Shown here piece after piece: positions 24,982 through 33,321 of a stretch of 64,000 bases of DNA. The DNA is from Aquisphaera giovannonii (GTDB lineage Bacteria > Planctomycetota > Planctomycetia > Isosphaerales > Isosphaeraceae). The notes under the pieces were generated by a model. That model was not told the DNA's origin. It did no database searches and saw nothing but the letters and a program-made list of their open reading frames with translations. The DNA is taken from NCBI RefSeq assembly GCF_008087625.1, contig NZ_CP042997.1:9920001-9984000 (forward strand), written 5' to 3'. Position numbers and translations under genes: made by a program. How positions within the stretch are numbered: the first letter of the stretch is position 1; the number at the start of each line of letters is the position of its first letter.

Positions 24982-26151
24982 ATGCAGAGACGCGACTTCC
25001 TCGCCGCCGGCATGGCGGCGGCCGCACTCGCCGCGACGACGCGGTCCGCCGAGGCCGGCGATTCCAGCTTCATGAACAACGTGCCCGACCCGCTGCTCGC
25101 CGGGCATGAACTGCCGACGTTCAAGTTCGAGCTCGAGAAGTCCGAGGGCAAGGTCATCGGCGGAAGCTACGGCAAGGAGGCGACCGTCACGCAGCTGCCC
25201 ATCTCCAAGGGCATCGCCGGCGTCTCCATGAAGCTGGAGCCGGGCGCCATGCGCGAGCTGCACTGGCACGCGACGGCCGCCGAGTGGGCGTTCGTCCTAG
25301 AAGGCCGCGTCCGCACGACGGTCATCGACCCGCAAGGCGGCGCGGAGACGGACGACTTCAACCCCGGCGACGTCTGGTACTTCCCCCGGGGCCATGGGCA
25401 TATGCTCGAATGCCTGGGGGATTCGCCCTGCCACTTCATCCTGATCTTCGACAACGGGTACTTCTCCGAGTTCGGCACGTTCAGCATCTCGGACTGGATG
25501 GGCCACATTCCCAGCCCGCTCCTCGCCAAGAACTTCGGCCTGCCCGAATCGGCCTTCGACGGCTTCCCCAAGGACGAGGTCTACTTCGCCCGCGGCGCGA
25601 AGCCGCCGGAGGAACCGGCCACGCCCTTGCAGGGCTGGAAAGCCCCCGCGCTGACGCACCGCTACGAGCTGCTCAAGCGCCCGCCCCACCGCACCTTCAA
25701 GGGAGGCCGCGAGTGGCGCGTGGACTCGACCGCGTTCCCGATCTCGAAGACCGTCACGGGCGTGGTCCTGGACCTGGAGCCCGGCGCGCTCCGCGAGCTG
25801 CACTGGCACCCCACGGCCGACGAGTGGCAGTACGTCATCTCCGGCGACGTGAACGTCACCCTCTTCGGCTCGCACGGGCGCTTCCGCACCGAGCCCCTGG
25901 GCAAGGGCGACGTCGGCTACATCCCGCAGGGCTACGGGCACTCGATCGAGAACGTCGGCAAGACGCCGAGCCGGGTCCTGATCGGCTTCAACACGGGCGT
26001 GTACGAGACGATCGACCTCTCCCAGTGGATCGCGGGCAACCCGGCGGACGTGCTGGCCACGAACTTCGGCAAGCCGGCCGAGCTGTTCGCGAAGTTCCCG
26101 CATCGCGACGTCTTCATCGCCCCGCCGGGCGGAGGGGGCGGGGACGATTGA
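24982..26151 (+). CDS. Bicupin, oxalate decarboxylase-like, Tat-exported
   Basis: The 389-residue protein starts with a twin-arginine signal (QRRDFLAAGMAAAALAA) and holds two cupin domains (~65-170 and ~245-360). Each keeps the manganese ligands: HWH and E in RELHWHATAAEW (His94, His96, Glu101) with His140, and again in RELHWHPTADEW with GYGHSIE. Oxalate decarboxylase splits oxalate to formate and CO2. The lid loop, SENS in the Bacillus enzyme, reads SEFG here, keeping the key Glu163. The Tat route fits a protein folded with its metal in the cytoplasm. Oxalate decarboxylase is the best guess; other bicupins are possible. Confidence 0.75.
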   Translation: MQRRDFLAAGMAAAALAATTRSAEAGDSSFMNNVPDPLLAGHELPTFKFELEKSEGKVIGGSYGKEATVTQLPISKGIAGVSMKLEPGAMRELHWHATAAEWAFVLEGRVRTTVIDPQGGAETDDFNPGDVWYFPRGHGHMLECLGDSPCHFILIFDNGYFSEFGTFSISDWMGHIPSPLLAKNFGLPESAFDGFPKDEVYFARGAKPPEEPATPLQGWKAPALTHRYELLKRPPHRTFKGGREWRVDSTAFPISKTVTGVVLDLEPGALRELHWHPTADEWQYVISGDVNVTLFGSHGRFRTEPLGKGDVGYIPQGYGHSIENVGKTPSRVLIGFNTGVYETIDLSQWIAGNPADVLATNFGKPAELFAKFPHRDVFIAPPGGGGGDD

Positions 26152-26211
26152 CGACCGCCGCGGCGAGGAGGGCCAGCGCGAGTTGGCCGCGGCCGACCCT
26201 CCCGGAGGGCC

Positions 26212-28500
26212 TCAGTCCACGCCGCGGCCGCTCTTGCGGACGCCCTCGGCGATCCGGCGGCCCTGGTCGGTGCCGATGGCGTCGTGCTCCTTCAGCCAGG
26301 TCAGCTTCACCCAGTTGTGGAGCAGGCCCTCGATCTCGGCGATGCTCTTCATGAACCGCTTCCAGGGCGCGGGGACGGCGAACTCCTCGAGCGGGGCCTC
26401 CAGCGGCACGGCGGAGAGGTCCTGCTCCAGGACGAAGCCGAAGGCCTGCGGGCCGTCGTCGCCCTTGGCCACGACGATCTTCCAGAACGCCTTGGGGATC
26501 TTCACCTCCGCCGGGCCGCGGCGGTCGCGGCCCTGGAAGGTCCGGTCGTCGTCGGCCAGGACCGGGCCGGAGAAGATGCAGACCGTCTCCGCGCTGGTCT
26601 CCTTCTGGATCAGGTTCTCCAGGTCGCCCCAGTTGTCCTCGCCGTTGGCCGACCGATTGAACCCGGCCACCTGCGGCGTGCAGTTGGTGGTGTGGAAGGT
26701 GTCGCCGTTGCCCTTCTGCATCTCCGCGAAGTCGGCGCCCCAGGTGACGTCGTCCCGGCGGACGACGTGCCCCTTGTCGAAGGCGCCGCCGTCCTTCGTG
26801 AAGAAGACGTCCGGGAGCTGGTTCGCGTCCGGGATCCGCGGGTCGGTGACCCACTGCTCCTGGTCGTTGGGCCCCAGGCCGGTCAGCTCCTTGCGGCTGG
26901 GCTTGCGGCCGTTGATGAGCCGCATGGCGGGCTGGTAGTCCACGTTCGACGCGGTGAAGAGCGGCAGCCGCCGCTGCTTGTTCACGACCACGGAGAAGTG
27001 CTGGTACTTCAGCTCCGAGGTGCCGTCTTCCAGCTTCGCCACGACCTTCTTGCCGGCCGGGGTCAGGTCGGGCAGCGGGACGAGCTCCCCGTTGGGGAGT
27101 CCGAGGAAGTCCGGCTTATAGCCGGGCCGCGAGGCCAGGTCCGGCGCGATGACCGGCACCTGGAGCTTCTCCTGCACCTCCCCGGCCTGCGGCGGGGCGG
27201 CGACGGCGGCCTGCACGACCGCGGCGGGCTGGCCGATGGCGATCGTGACCTGGAGCGGGATGGTCCAGGTGACCGCCCCGGCCCCCACGGCAACACTGGT
27301 GGCCGTGCCCGTACCCGTGGCCGGGCCGGCGGGCTGCTGCTGCGAGAGGTCGGGCGGAGGCGGAGGCGGCGGGGGCGTGGACCGGTCGGCGACCCGCTCG
27401 ACGTCCTGCAGCCGGGCCCAGGCGGCGTCGGTGTCCGTGGAGGGGGGCAGCTTGCCGTCGAAGTTCAGGCCGGCGTCCACGACGCGGGGGTCGCGGGCCA
27501 GCTCGTAGGCCGGCACGGCGTAATTGGCCTTGAGGTAGAGGCCCGCGAAGTGGAGGCCGACGACCTGCCCGGTCCTCACGTCGATCACGGCGGAGCCGGA
27601 ATTGCCGCCGAGCGTGGAGCTGTCGTGCGTGATCGCCGAGACCGTGTTCTCGAAGCTGCGGATCGAGTCGCGGCGGAGGAGCTTGCCGGGCATGAGCCGC
27701 TTGACGGCGTAGACCCCGCCGAAGATTCGGTCCTGCACGTTGAGGTCGTTGCGGATGTCCCGCGCCGGGTAGCCGATGGCCACCACGTCGCGGCCGGCGA
27801 GGTCGTCCGGGGAGGCTGTGGAGAGCGTCAGCGGCCTGCGGGCCGGGGGCAGGCCCTCCACGCGGAGCAGGGCCATGTCCCAGTAGGGGTGGATCATCAC
27901 GACCTGCTTGACCACCAGGGAGGCCGAGCTGTCGTCGGGCCGGGTGCTCCGCTCGTGCAGGAAGTCGATCGCGGCGTCGCCGGAGGTGTAGATGAGGTTC
28001 TTGAGGCCCAGCCCGGCGGTGAACAGCGCGCCGACGTGCCGGTTGGTCATCAGCAGGCCGTCGCCGACGACGAACCCGGTGCCGCCGTAGGGGATCTGGA
28101 GCGAGTTCGGCAGGTCCACCCGGCCGATCGAGGCGAACAGGGGCTGGATCTTCGCGCGCATCGCCGGGTCGTTGAGCGAGGTCCAGGGGTTGGGGAGGTC
28201 GCCGTACTTGCCGCCGTCGATGAAGACCGCCGGCCGCCCCTCGGTCAGGACGATCGCCTCCAGGCCGTTCAGCTCGTCGTCGCTGACGTCCTGATCCCGA
28301 TCCGTCAGGACCTTCTCGATGCCCTTCCTGGCGTCCTCGGGCCTCGCCAGCGGGGGCGGTGCGGGCAGCGGGGCCTCGATCGACTCGAAGCCCGCCCGCT
28401 CCTCGGCCTGGTCGGCGAGGGACGTCGCGTCGGTCTCGCCGCCGTGGATCCGGCGGATGATGGTCTTCAGCCGGGCGAGCTTCTCCTGGCGTGAAAGCAT
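26212..28500 (-). CDS. Trypsin-like protease fused to DNA/RNA non-specific endonuclease
   Basis: The 762-residue protein joins two degradative domains. Residues ~80-350 form a trypsin-like protease with His155 (MTNRHVG), Asp208 (YWDMALLRV) and Ser301 (GGNSGSAV), all intact. A Pro-rich linker (~365-385) and a beta region lead to a NUC1/NucA-type endonuclease (~475-720) with DKGH (His578 as general base) and the metal site around TNCTPQVAGFN and NWGDLE. The N-terminal ~50 residues form a helical tail that might be an adaptor. There is no signal peptide, so both activities would act inside the cell. It is divergent from the adaptor-trypsin operon at 28823. Together with it, this looks like a conflict system whose effectors attack proteins and nucleic acids. 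GAGG precedes the ATG. Confidence 0.85.
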   Translation of the reverse strand: MLSRQEKLARLKTIIRRIHGGETDATSLADQAEERAGFESIEAPLPAPPPLARPEDARKGIEKVLTDRDQDVSDDELNGLEAIVLTEGRPAVFIDGGKYGDLPNPWTSLNDPAMRAKIQPLFASIGRVDLPNSLQIPYGGTGFVVGDGLLMTNRHVGALFTAGLGLKNLIYTSGDAAIDFLHERSTRPDDSSASLVVKQVVMIHPYWDMALLRVEGLPPARRPLTLSTASPDDLAGRDVVAIGYPARDIRNDLNVQDRIFGGVYAVKRLMPGKLLRRDSIRSFENTVSAITHDSSTLGGNSGSAVIDVRTGQVVGLHFAGLYLKANYAVPAYELARDPRVVDAGLNFDGKLPPSTDTDAAWARLQDVERVADRSTPPPPPPPPDLSQQQPAGPATGTGTATSVAVGAGAVTWTIPLQVTIAIGQPAAVVQAAVAAPPQAGEVQEKLQVPVIAPDLASRPGYKPDFLGLPNGELVPLPDLTPAGKKVVAKLEDGTSELKYQHFSVVVNKQRRLPLFTASNVDYQPAMRLINGRKPSRKELTGLGPNDQEQWVTDPRIPDANQLPDVFFTKDGGAFDKGHVVRRDDVTWGADFAEMQKGNGDTFHTTNCTPQVAGFNRSANGEDNWGDLENLIQKETSAETVCIFSGPVLADDDRTFQGRDRRGPAEVKIPKAFWKIVVAKGDDGPQAFGFVLEQDLSAVPLEAPLEEFAVPAPWKRFMKSIAEIEGLLHNWVKLTWLKEHDAIGTDQGRRIAEGVRKSGRGVD

Positions 28501-28822
28501 GGAAACCTCGGGAGGGGGACGAGCGAAGGCACGGCCACGACCGCGGGGCGAGGGGCAACCCCCCCGGTCCTCTCCCGCGATCGATGGCCCGGCGCCCAGT
28601 TCAACGCGTCGCTGCCGTGCTTATCCAGACGGCCGCCTCCCCCCCGAAGGATTTATGGCCGGATTCGCATCGGGTATCGCCCAGGTTCGCTGATAATAGC
28701 CGAAGGAGCCCGTCCCGTGCCCAAGGGCGTCGCCTCACGTCGAACGGGCCAAACAGGGCCAATCGGGCCGGCACTCGGGCCGGATGGGGCCGGCACATCT
28801 CCCGGCCCGGCGGGGGGCGGCG
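28501..28822. other. Divergent promoter region of the protease/TIR locus
   Basis: This 322-base gap must hold promoters for both the trypsin-nuclease gene and the plus-strand operon. A GATAAT at 28692-28697 is a possible plus-strand -10, without a good -35. The last 80 bases repeat GGGCC(G/A) several times. No gene is seen. Confidence 0.45.
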
Positions 28823-29848
28823 ATGAAGAACGACCCGAAGATCATCTCCCTCTTCAGCGAAGCGATCCTCTCGGCCCTGCCCAACGAAGGCGACGCGGAC
28901 GTGCTCGCGTTCAAGGCGGGGCTCCAGAGGGACTGGACCAACTTCAAGAGCTCCTCGCCGCAGCTCGAGCTGACGATGAACCGATTCCTCGCGCGGGCCG
29001 AGGCCAGGCTCAAGCTCGTGGACGTCATCGACGCCGCGCTCGCGATGAGCGACCGTTCCCCGGACCTCCAGGCCCTGGCGGACCGATACCTGCGACCGAT
29101 CGCCGGGCCGCTGGAGTCGATGGGGGCGAAGCTCGGCGACTACGAGAAGGTGCTCTTCAAGGACGCGGGGTTCGCGGACATCGCAGGGTGGATCGACGCC
29201 CTCGGCCGGGTGCGCCGGGCGGTCGGCCTGGTCCGGCCGAACCCGGGCTCGATCCAGGGGTGCGGGACGGGCTTCCTGGTGGGGCCGGACCTCCTCCTGA
29301 CGAACTGGCACGTGGCCGGCCCGTTCTGGGGCGACGACGAGGCCGCCGCGCACGTCGCCGTGGAGTTCGACCGCGAGATCGGCCCCGATGGCGAGCTGCG
29401 GGCGGCCGCGGCTCCCTGCCGGCTGAGGCCGGAGTGGGGCCTGCCGAGGAGTCCCGTCCAGGAGAGCGACTTCGCGCTGCTGCGGCTGGACCGCAAGGCG
29501 GCCGAGGACGAGGTCGACGGCAAGCCGCGGCGTTACCTGAGCCTCTCGGGCCGGGGCGAGGCGGACCTCGCCGCCTCGCTGCCGCCGGGGGCCCCGATGC
29601 TCATCGTGCAGCACCCGATGGCGGAGCCGCTGAAGCTGGCCCTGGGCGAGGCGGACCAGGTCGCGGACGCCCGCTACCTCTGGCACAAGGTCAACACCGA
29701 GCCGGGCTCGTCGGGCTCGCCGTGCTTCTCCCAGTCCCTGGAGGTGATCGGCCTTCACCATTACGGGAACGACACGAGGAACCGGGCGGTCCTCGCCAGC
29801 TCGATCGAGCCGGGGATCCGCGAGGCGGTGCGGGCGGCCGGGGCCTGA
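28823..29848 (+). CDS. Trypsin-like protease with N-terminal helical adaptor region
   Basis: The 341-residue protein has ~135 helical residues at the N terminus, resembling effector-associated (adaptor) domains of bacterial conflict systems, and a trypsin-like domain (~138-335). The triad is complete: His163 (TNWHVAG), Asp216 (ESDFALLRL) and Ser297 (GSSGSP). No signal peptide is present, so it should act in the cytoplasm. The ATG at 28823 follows a G-rich site. The next gene starts 16 bases after the stop and encodes a paralogue that matches through both regions, so the pair arose by tandem duplication. I infer that the adaptor region lets the protease dock with the paralogue or a sensor. Target proteins are unknown. 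Confidence 0.8.
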   Translation: MKNDPKIISLFSEAILSALPNEGDADVLAFKAGLQRDWTNFKSSSPQLELTMNRFLARAEARLKLVDVIDAALAMSDRSPDLQALADRYLRPIAGPLESMGAKLGDYEKVLFKDAGFADIAGWIDALGRVRRAVGLVRPNPGSIQGCGTGFLVGPDLLLTNWHVAGPFWGDDEAAAHVAVEFDREIGPDGELRAAAAPCRLRPEWGLPRSPVQESDFALLRLDRKAAEDEVDGKPRRYLSLSGRGEADLAASLPPGAPMLIVQHPMAEPLKLALGEADQVADARYLWHKVNTEPGSSGSPCFSQSLEVIGLHHYGNDTRNRAVLASSIEPGIREAVRAAGA

Positions 29849-29864
29849 ATGAGGAGGCGTGCCG

Positions 29865-32321
29865 ATGAAGAATGATCCCGCCCTGTTCGCCGGCCTCAAC
29901 GAGGCGATCCTGTCGGTCTTCGCCGTGGAGGGGGACGTCGACAACCTGGCCTACGCGGCCGGCCTCCAGAGGGAGTGGGTCGAGTTCAAGACGACCTCCG
30001 CCCAGCTCGAGCTGGCCCTGAACCGGTTCCTCCAGCGGGTCGAGGCGAAGCGGGCCCTGGTCGGGTTCATCGACGCCGCGCTGAAGAAGAGCGGCGGGGC
30101 GCCGGAGTTCCAGGCCATCGCCGACCACTACGTCCGGCCGGCCCGGGAGCCGCTGGAGGCCCTGGGGGCGAAGCTGGAGGACCTCGAGAAGGTGCTCTTC
30201 GGCGACGTCGGGCTCCCGGCGGTGGCCGCCTGGGCCGATCGGCTGCTCGCGATGAGCCGGGCCGTCTGCCTGATCCGCCCCGACCCGGGCTCGACGCAGG
30301 CCGCCGGCACGGGCTTCCTGGTGGGGCCGGACCTCGTCCTCACGAGCTGGGGCGCGGCCGCCCCGTTCTGGGGCAAGGACGACCTGGCCGCCCGGGCGTC
30401 CGTGGAGTTCGACGGCGAGGCCGCGGCCGGCGGGGCGGCGCCCCCCTGCCGCCTGAAGCCGGAGTGGGCCCTGCCGAGCAGCCCCGCCGGCGAGAGCGCC
30501 TTCGCGCTGCTGCGGCTGGACCGGAGGGCGGCCGAGGATCCCGTCGGCGGCAAGACGCGCGACTATCTGAAGCTCTCGGAGAGAAGCGTGGGGGACCTCG
30601 CCGACCTCCTCGCCAAGGGCGAGGCGGTGCTCTTCCTCCTGCACGGGCAGGCCCGGTCGTCGCGGCTGCGGCTCGCGCAGTCGCCCCGCCCGGATGGGGG
30701 CCGGTTCTTCCGGTACGAGGCGGACGCGGCCGACGGCTCGGCCGGCGCGCCGTGCTTCTCGCAGACCCTGGAGGTGATCGGCCTGAACGGCGATGGGGGG
30801 GCTTCCCCGGACCGGGGCATCCTCGCCAGCGCCGTCGGGCCCTCGATCCGCGATGCGGTAAGGAGGTCCCAAGTGCCCGGTCCCGCCGCGGCGATCGCGC
30901 CGCTCCAGACGCCCACGGCCGCCCCGGCCAGGAAGAGGGCCCTGTTCATCCAGCCGGCGGCGCGCGGCCTCATGGCCAGGGCGCGGGCCGACGCGATCTG
31001 GGCCGAGCTGATCACGCCGGCCTTCGAGGATACCGACTACGAACCGGCCCGCTCCAACGACGTGAAGGACGGCGACGACCTGGAGCCGCTCGTCTCGCCG
31101 CTCTCGGTCGATCCGCTGGTGGTCGCCGACCTGGGCGGCCCGCCCTGGGACCCGCGGGTCATGATGGAGGTCGGCTTCCGGATCGCCAACGCCAAGCCCC
31201 TCATCCTGATCGCCGACGCCAACGGCGCGGGCACGGCCTACCCCGGGATGCTCGAGGACCTGGGCGTCATCCGGATCGACCCCGACGACATCGCCGCGTC
31301 CCTGCCGCATCTCCGCTCCAAGATCGCCGAGTACCGCCCGGGGACGGCCGACTTCTGGTCCAGCCAGTACCCCTACGTGGACTTCCAGATGCCGCTGGAC
31401 GACCCCTCCCAGGCGGTCTACATCCACGCCAATGACGCCGCGGCGCGGCTCTACGGCCTGGACCGGGCCGACGACCTCGTCGGCAAGAGGGTCGACGAGT
31501 ACGACGACCGGCTCTACCAGTTCATGCCCGAGCCCCAGCGCGCGGAGTTCGTGGACGAGCAGGTCCTGCTGCTGGGCACCATCCTCTGGCCGCAGAAGCT
31601 CCAGACGGGGAAGAGCAACGGGGCGGTCAACGCCTCGGTGCGGATCCCGCTGTGGCTGGCCAACCACGCCAAGCCGGAGTTCCAGGGCAAGATCTACCTT
31701 CCGCTGCTCGTCCAGCACAAGATCCAGAAGAGCCGCGGCGTGGTGCTGATGCGGAGCGTGTTCGTGGACATCAGCTCGTGGGCGGCCCCCGGCCTGAGCA
31801 GCCGGTCCACCTCCACCGTGCTCTCGCTGCCGGAGATCTTCCGGCACGTCCGGGATTACCAGTTCGACGTCTTCCTGCCCTGCGACGCCGACGAGGCCGA
31901 CTACGTCCGGCACATCCGCGACACGATCGAGGACCTGAACTGCACCGTCTGGTTCAAGGGGGGCGGCGCCGAGGACCCGAGCCTCAAGGCCGACGAGGTG
32001 GCCCGGAGCCTCTGCGGGGCGAGGATGGCGGCCATCCCCATCAGCCGCCGCGGGCTGGGCAGGTGGGAGCAGAGGCCGGGGGTCCGCGACGCGCTCAAGT
32101 CCTACCTGAACGCCTCCTACCCGCACCTCTTCCTCATCCTCCCCGACGTCCCGGATCCGGACGGCTGGAAGGCCCTGCTCCCCGCGGACTACGCCGGGCT
32201 CGTCGCCGACAGCCTCTTCCTGCCGCTGCAGAAGCTCGAGGGCTCCATCAACCCCGTGCCGGTCTCGGTCTTCGTCGAGCGGATCGTCCGCGAGCTGTTC
32301 AAGGTGTTCAGGCAGCAGTGA
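29865..32321 (+). CDS. Multidomain protein: adaptor, dead trypsin, NDT-like, PAS-like and TIR-like domains
   Basis: The 818-residue protein aligns with its upstream neighbour over residues 1-335, but every catalytic residue is replaced: His to Gly163, Asp to Ala212, Ser to Ala293. Residues ~356-490 resemble nucleoside 2-deoxyribosyltransferases (VADLGGPPWDPRVMMEVGF), with Glu435 in the catalytic Glu position. Residues ~500-640 look PAS-like (VYIHANDAAARLYGL). Residues ~664-810 resemble a TIR domain (YQFDVFLPCDADEADYVRHI, TVWFKGG); the usual NADase Glu is not clear. ATG 29865 has GAGGAGG seven bases upstream and matches the paralogue start; a GTG at 29859 is less likely. I infer a sensor/regulator or nucleotide-acting effector working with the active protease. 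The order of domains is unfamiliar to me. Confidence 0.75.
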   Translation: MKNDPALFAGLNEAILSVFAVEGDVDNLAYAAGLQREWVEFKTTSAQLELALNRFLQRVEAKRALVGFIDAALKKSGGAPEFQAIADHYVRPAREPLEALGAKLEDLEKVLFGDVGLPAVAAWADRLLAMSRAVCLIRPDPGSTQAAGTGFLVGPDLVLTSWGAAAPFWGKDDLAARASVEFDGEAAAGGAAPPCRLKPEWALPSSPAGESAFALLRLDRRAAEDPVGGKTRDYLKLSERSVGDLADLLAKGEAVLFLLHGQARSSRLRLAQSPRPDGGRFFRYEADAADGSAGAPCFSQTLEVIGLNGDGGASPDRGILASAVGPSIRDAVRRSQVPGPAAAIAPLQTPTAAPARKRALFIQPAARGLMARARADAIWAELITPAFEDTDYEPARSNDVKDGDDLEPLVSPLSVDPLVVADLGGPPWDPRVMMEVGFRIANAKPLILIADANGAGTAYPGMLEDLGVIRIDPDDIAASLPHLRSKIAEYRPGTADFWSSQYPYVDFQMPLDDPSQAVYIHANDAAARLYGLDRADDLVGKRVDEYDDRLYQFMPEPQRAEFVDEQVLLLGTILWPQKLQTGKSNGAVNASVRIPLWLANHAKPEFQGKIYLPLLVQHKIQKSRGVVLMRSVFVDISSWAAPGLSSRSTSTVLSLPEIFRHVRDYQFDVFLPCDADEADYVRHIRDTIEDLNCTVWFKGGGAEDPSLKADEVARSLCGARMAAIPISRRGLGRWEQRPGVRDALKSYLNASYPHLFLILPDVPDPDGWKALLPADYAGLVADSLFLPLQKLEGSINPVPVSVFVERIVRELFKVFRQQ

Positions 32322-32378
32322 TGGGGACGGTGGCGGGCGGCCGCGACGGCCCCGCCCTGCCCCCGGCCCCGGGAGGGG

Positions 32379-33308
32379 ATGCACCCGATGTCGAAGACTC
32401 GCGACGGACCGGGCACCGAGATCCTGACGGACGGCCGCATCGCGGCGCTGGACCGCGGCGCCGCGAGGCCGGAAGGCTGGGCCAGCCGCGCCCTGTATGT
32501 CGGCGAGGAGGGGGCGCGGAACTGGCTGGCGGTCGTCCACGAGCCGGGCTATCCGCTCCGCGACCCCGACGCGCTGGCCCTGCGCGCGAACCGGGCGGCG
32601 GCGATCGCGGCGTTGCGGTTCCGGACGCTCGTGTCGCTGGGCCCGGGGGACGGCTCGGCGGACGCGGACCTCGTCTCCGCCCTGGCGGGGCGGCCGACGT
32701 ACGTCGCCGTGGACCTCTCCCGGCCGCTCCTGGAGGCGGCGATCGAGCGGCTCCGGCCGCTCGCCGGGCCCGTCCGCGGGGTGCTCTGCGATTTCGAGGA
32801 CGACGGCGGGTTCCTCGGCGCGTCCCTACGAGGCCACGCCGAGCCGCCGGTCCTGTATGCGCTGCTGGGCGGGACCCTGGGCAACCTCGACCGCGGCGAG
32901 CGCCCGCTCCTGGAGACGCTCCGCGGGCTGATGGGCCCGGGCGACGCGATCCTCCTGGATGTCCCCCTGGCCGGGCCGGGCTGGTCGGCCGCGGTCGAGC
33001 CCCGGATGCGGCCGGAGGCCTACACGCCGGCCTTCCGCGCGTTCCTCGTCGGCGACGGGGCCGGGGACGCCTCCTTCGAGGAGCGCGTCCGCCTCGCGAG
33101 CCATCGGGACGACCAGACCGGGGCGGAGGTGGTCGAGGTCGCCGACCGGTCGAGCGGGCGCCGGCTGCTCGCCTTCCGCCGCTATCGGTGGGACGCCATC
33201 ATCGGATGGCTCGCCGGCCTCGGCTTCGACGTCGCGTCCGCGAGGTCCGCGTTCGCCCCCCCGACGTCGGCGTTCGGAATGGGCGTGGTGTTGTTGACGA
33301 AGGCGTGA
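32379..33308 (+). CDS. EgtD-like (histidine-specific type) methyltransferase
   Basis: The 309-residue protein belongs to the EgtD-like SAM-dependent family (Methyltransf_33). The SAM motif is TLVSLGPGDGSADADLV (~residues 85-101), followed by YVAVDLS and LLGGTLGNLDRGERPLL, a typical family stretch. Studied EgtD trimethylates histidine for ergothioneine, but no egtB-like gene is near and the context is a protease/TIR locus, so the substrate here may differ. GGGAGGGG lies directly before ATG 32379; a second ATG is at 32388. It starts 57 bases after the TIR gene and 13 bases before the next methyltransferase, suggesting one operon. Confidence 0.75.
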   Translation: MHPMSKTRDGPGTEILTDGRIAALDRGAARPEGWASRALYVGEEGARNWLAVVHEPGYPLRDPDALALRANRAAAIAALRFRTLVSLGPGDGSADADLVSALAGRPTYVAVDLSRPLLEAAIERLRPLAGPVRGVLCDFEDDGGFLGASLRGHAEPPVLYALLGGTLGNLDRGERPLLETLRGLMGPGDAILLDVPLAGPGWSAAVEPRMRPEAYTPAFRAFLVGDGAGDASFEERVRLASHRDDQTGAEVVEVADRSSGRRLLAFRRYRWDAIIGWLAGLGFDVASARSAFAPPTSAFGMGVVLLTKA

Positions 33309-33321
33309 CGGCCCCCGTTCG

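Noticed and set aside
26284-28494. A 736-residue plus-strand frame opposite the trypsin-nuclease gene.
   Set aside because: The minus-strand protein has complete catalytic motifs for two enzymes; the plus-strand text is low-complexity shadow.
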